A DNA stretch of 5,398 bases from positions 1-5,398 of the forward strand of contig CAKTKB010000081.1 of assembly GCA_934569195.1 (NCBI GenBank). The letters run 5' to 3'. Source of the stretch: an uncultured Oscillospiraceae bacterium. Its GTDB lineage: Bacteria; Bacillota; Clostridia; Oscillospirales; Oscillospiraceae. This document shows, piece after piece, positions 4,904-5,398 of this stretch (within the stretch, counting starts at the first letter, position 1; every line of letters begins with the position of its first letter). A model generated the notes under the pieces. It was not told where the DNA came from. It did no database searches and saw only the letters and a list, made by a program, of their open reading frames with translations. The position numbers were made by a program, and so were the translations under genes.

Positions 4904-5398
4904 AGCGAGGAAATGGTGAAAGGCGGCGAAATTCTGCTGTACCAGAATGGCACGGAAAAGGAAGTCGTAAACGTCATATTTCATGATGAAAACTTCTGGC
5001 TGACGCAAAAAGGCATGGCAGAATTGTTTGGTGTCAAAGTGCCTGCCATCAGCAAGCACCTGAAGAACATCTTTCTGGAAGAAGAATTGGATGAAACCAT
5101 GGTTGTTTCCAAAATGGAAATAACCACTCCCCATGGCGCCCTGGAGGGCAAGACCCAGACAAATGACGCAAACTTCTATAGCCTTGACGCGATTATTGCG
5201 GTCGGCTACCGCGTCAATTCCAAAAAGGCAACCCGGTTCCGCCAGTGGGCGACGAAAACGCTGAAAGAGTACATCCAGAAGGGCTTTGTTCTCAACGATG
5301 AAATGATGAAGAACGGCCGCCCCTTTGGCAAGGACTACTTTGACGAGCTGCTGGAACGCATCCGGGAAATTCGTGCCAGTGAGCGGCGGGCCTATCAG
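4901..5398 (+). CDS. Virulence RhuM-family protein, 3' end outside window
   Basis: The first 166 codons are visible and open to the window end; family members are usually around 330 residues, so roughly half is present. Residues 10-31 form a beta-rich start (ILLYQNG, NVIFHDEN). A winged or helix-turn-helix-like segment follows (WLTQKGMAELFGVKVPAISK, residues 33-52, then HLKNIF). The hallmark block is about residues 91-125: FYSLDAIIAVGYRVNS, RFRQWATKTLKEYI, then QKGFVLND. A further typical stretch is KDYFDELLERIREIRASERR. This matches RhuM (Virulence_RhuM), named from Salmonella SPI-3, whose biochemical role is not settled. The ATG at 4901 has only weak ribosome binding (TGGGG at 4886-4890, 10 bases away), in contrast to the strong sites of the mobilization genes. 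It has its own promoter and lies after a terminator, so it is a separate, probably cargo, unit. Confidence 0.85.
   Translation, partial: MSEEMVKGGEILLYQNGTEKEVVNVIFHDENFWLTQKGMAELFGVKVPAISKHLKNIFLEEELDETMVVSKMEITTPHGALEGKTQTNDANFYSLDAIIAVGYRVNSKKATRFRQWATKTLKEYIQKGFVLNDEMMKNGRPFGKDYFDELLERIREIRASERRAYQ

Noticed and set aside
1..5398. CRISPR arrays, tRNA or rRNA genes, insertion sequences
   Set aside because: No regularly spaced repeat series, cloverleaf or rRNA-like stretch, transposase gene or terminal repeats were seen on either strand.

Overview
This window looks like the mobilization and maintenance section of an integrative conjugative or mobilizable element from a Gram-positive gut Clostridium relative (Oscillospiraceae or Lachnospiraceae type). 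The basis is the gene set (cysteine-rich VLP protein, ParM-like ATPase, ParR-like partner, MobC-like protein, MobP-type relaxase), the strong AGGAGG-like ribosome binding sites and the moderately high GC content. All genes are on the + strand. No integrase, coupling protein or type IV secretion gene falls inside the window, so whether the element is fully conjugative or only mobilizable cannot be decided here.

Layout. Positions 1-852 hold the 3' part of a gene whose C-terminus resembles a sigma region 4 helix-turn-helix. It ends in a compact intrinsic terminator (851-884). Positions 909-2401 form a tight cluster: a 74-aa cysteine-rich VLP protein, an actin-like ParM/StbA ATPase, and a small ParR-like protein whose start codon overlaps the parM stop. 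Positions 2402-2753 are non-coding and rich in inverted repeats. This is the probable oriT, and may also contain the partition site. Positions 2754-4415 encode a MobC-like accessory protein and a MobP relaxase six bases apart. They are followed by one doubtful 39-aa ORF and one convincing small hypothetical gene (to 4775), then a probable terminator.

After that terminator comes an independent unit: a strong sigma-A-type promoter (4823-4851), an 11-bp direct repeat that includes the start codon, and the first 166 codons of a RhuM-family protein that runs off the window. It looks like cargo or an accessory gene placed next to the mobilization module.

How it fits together (inference). MobC and the relaxase would assemble on the hairpin-rich region and nick one strand for transfer. 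ParM and ParR would stabilise the circular or replicating form. The cysteine-rich protein is co-transcribed with the partition pair and its role is unknown. The most interesting points are the packed oriT-like intergenic region, the missing conventional parC upstream of parM, a perfect 10-bp dyad inside the parR-like gene, and the repeat architecture around the RhuM promoter and start.
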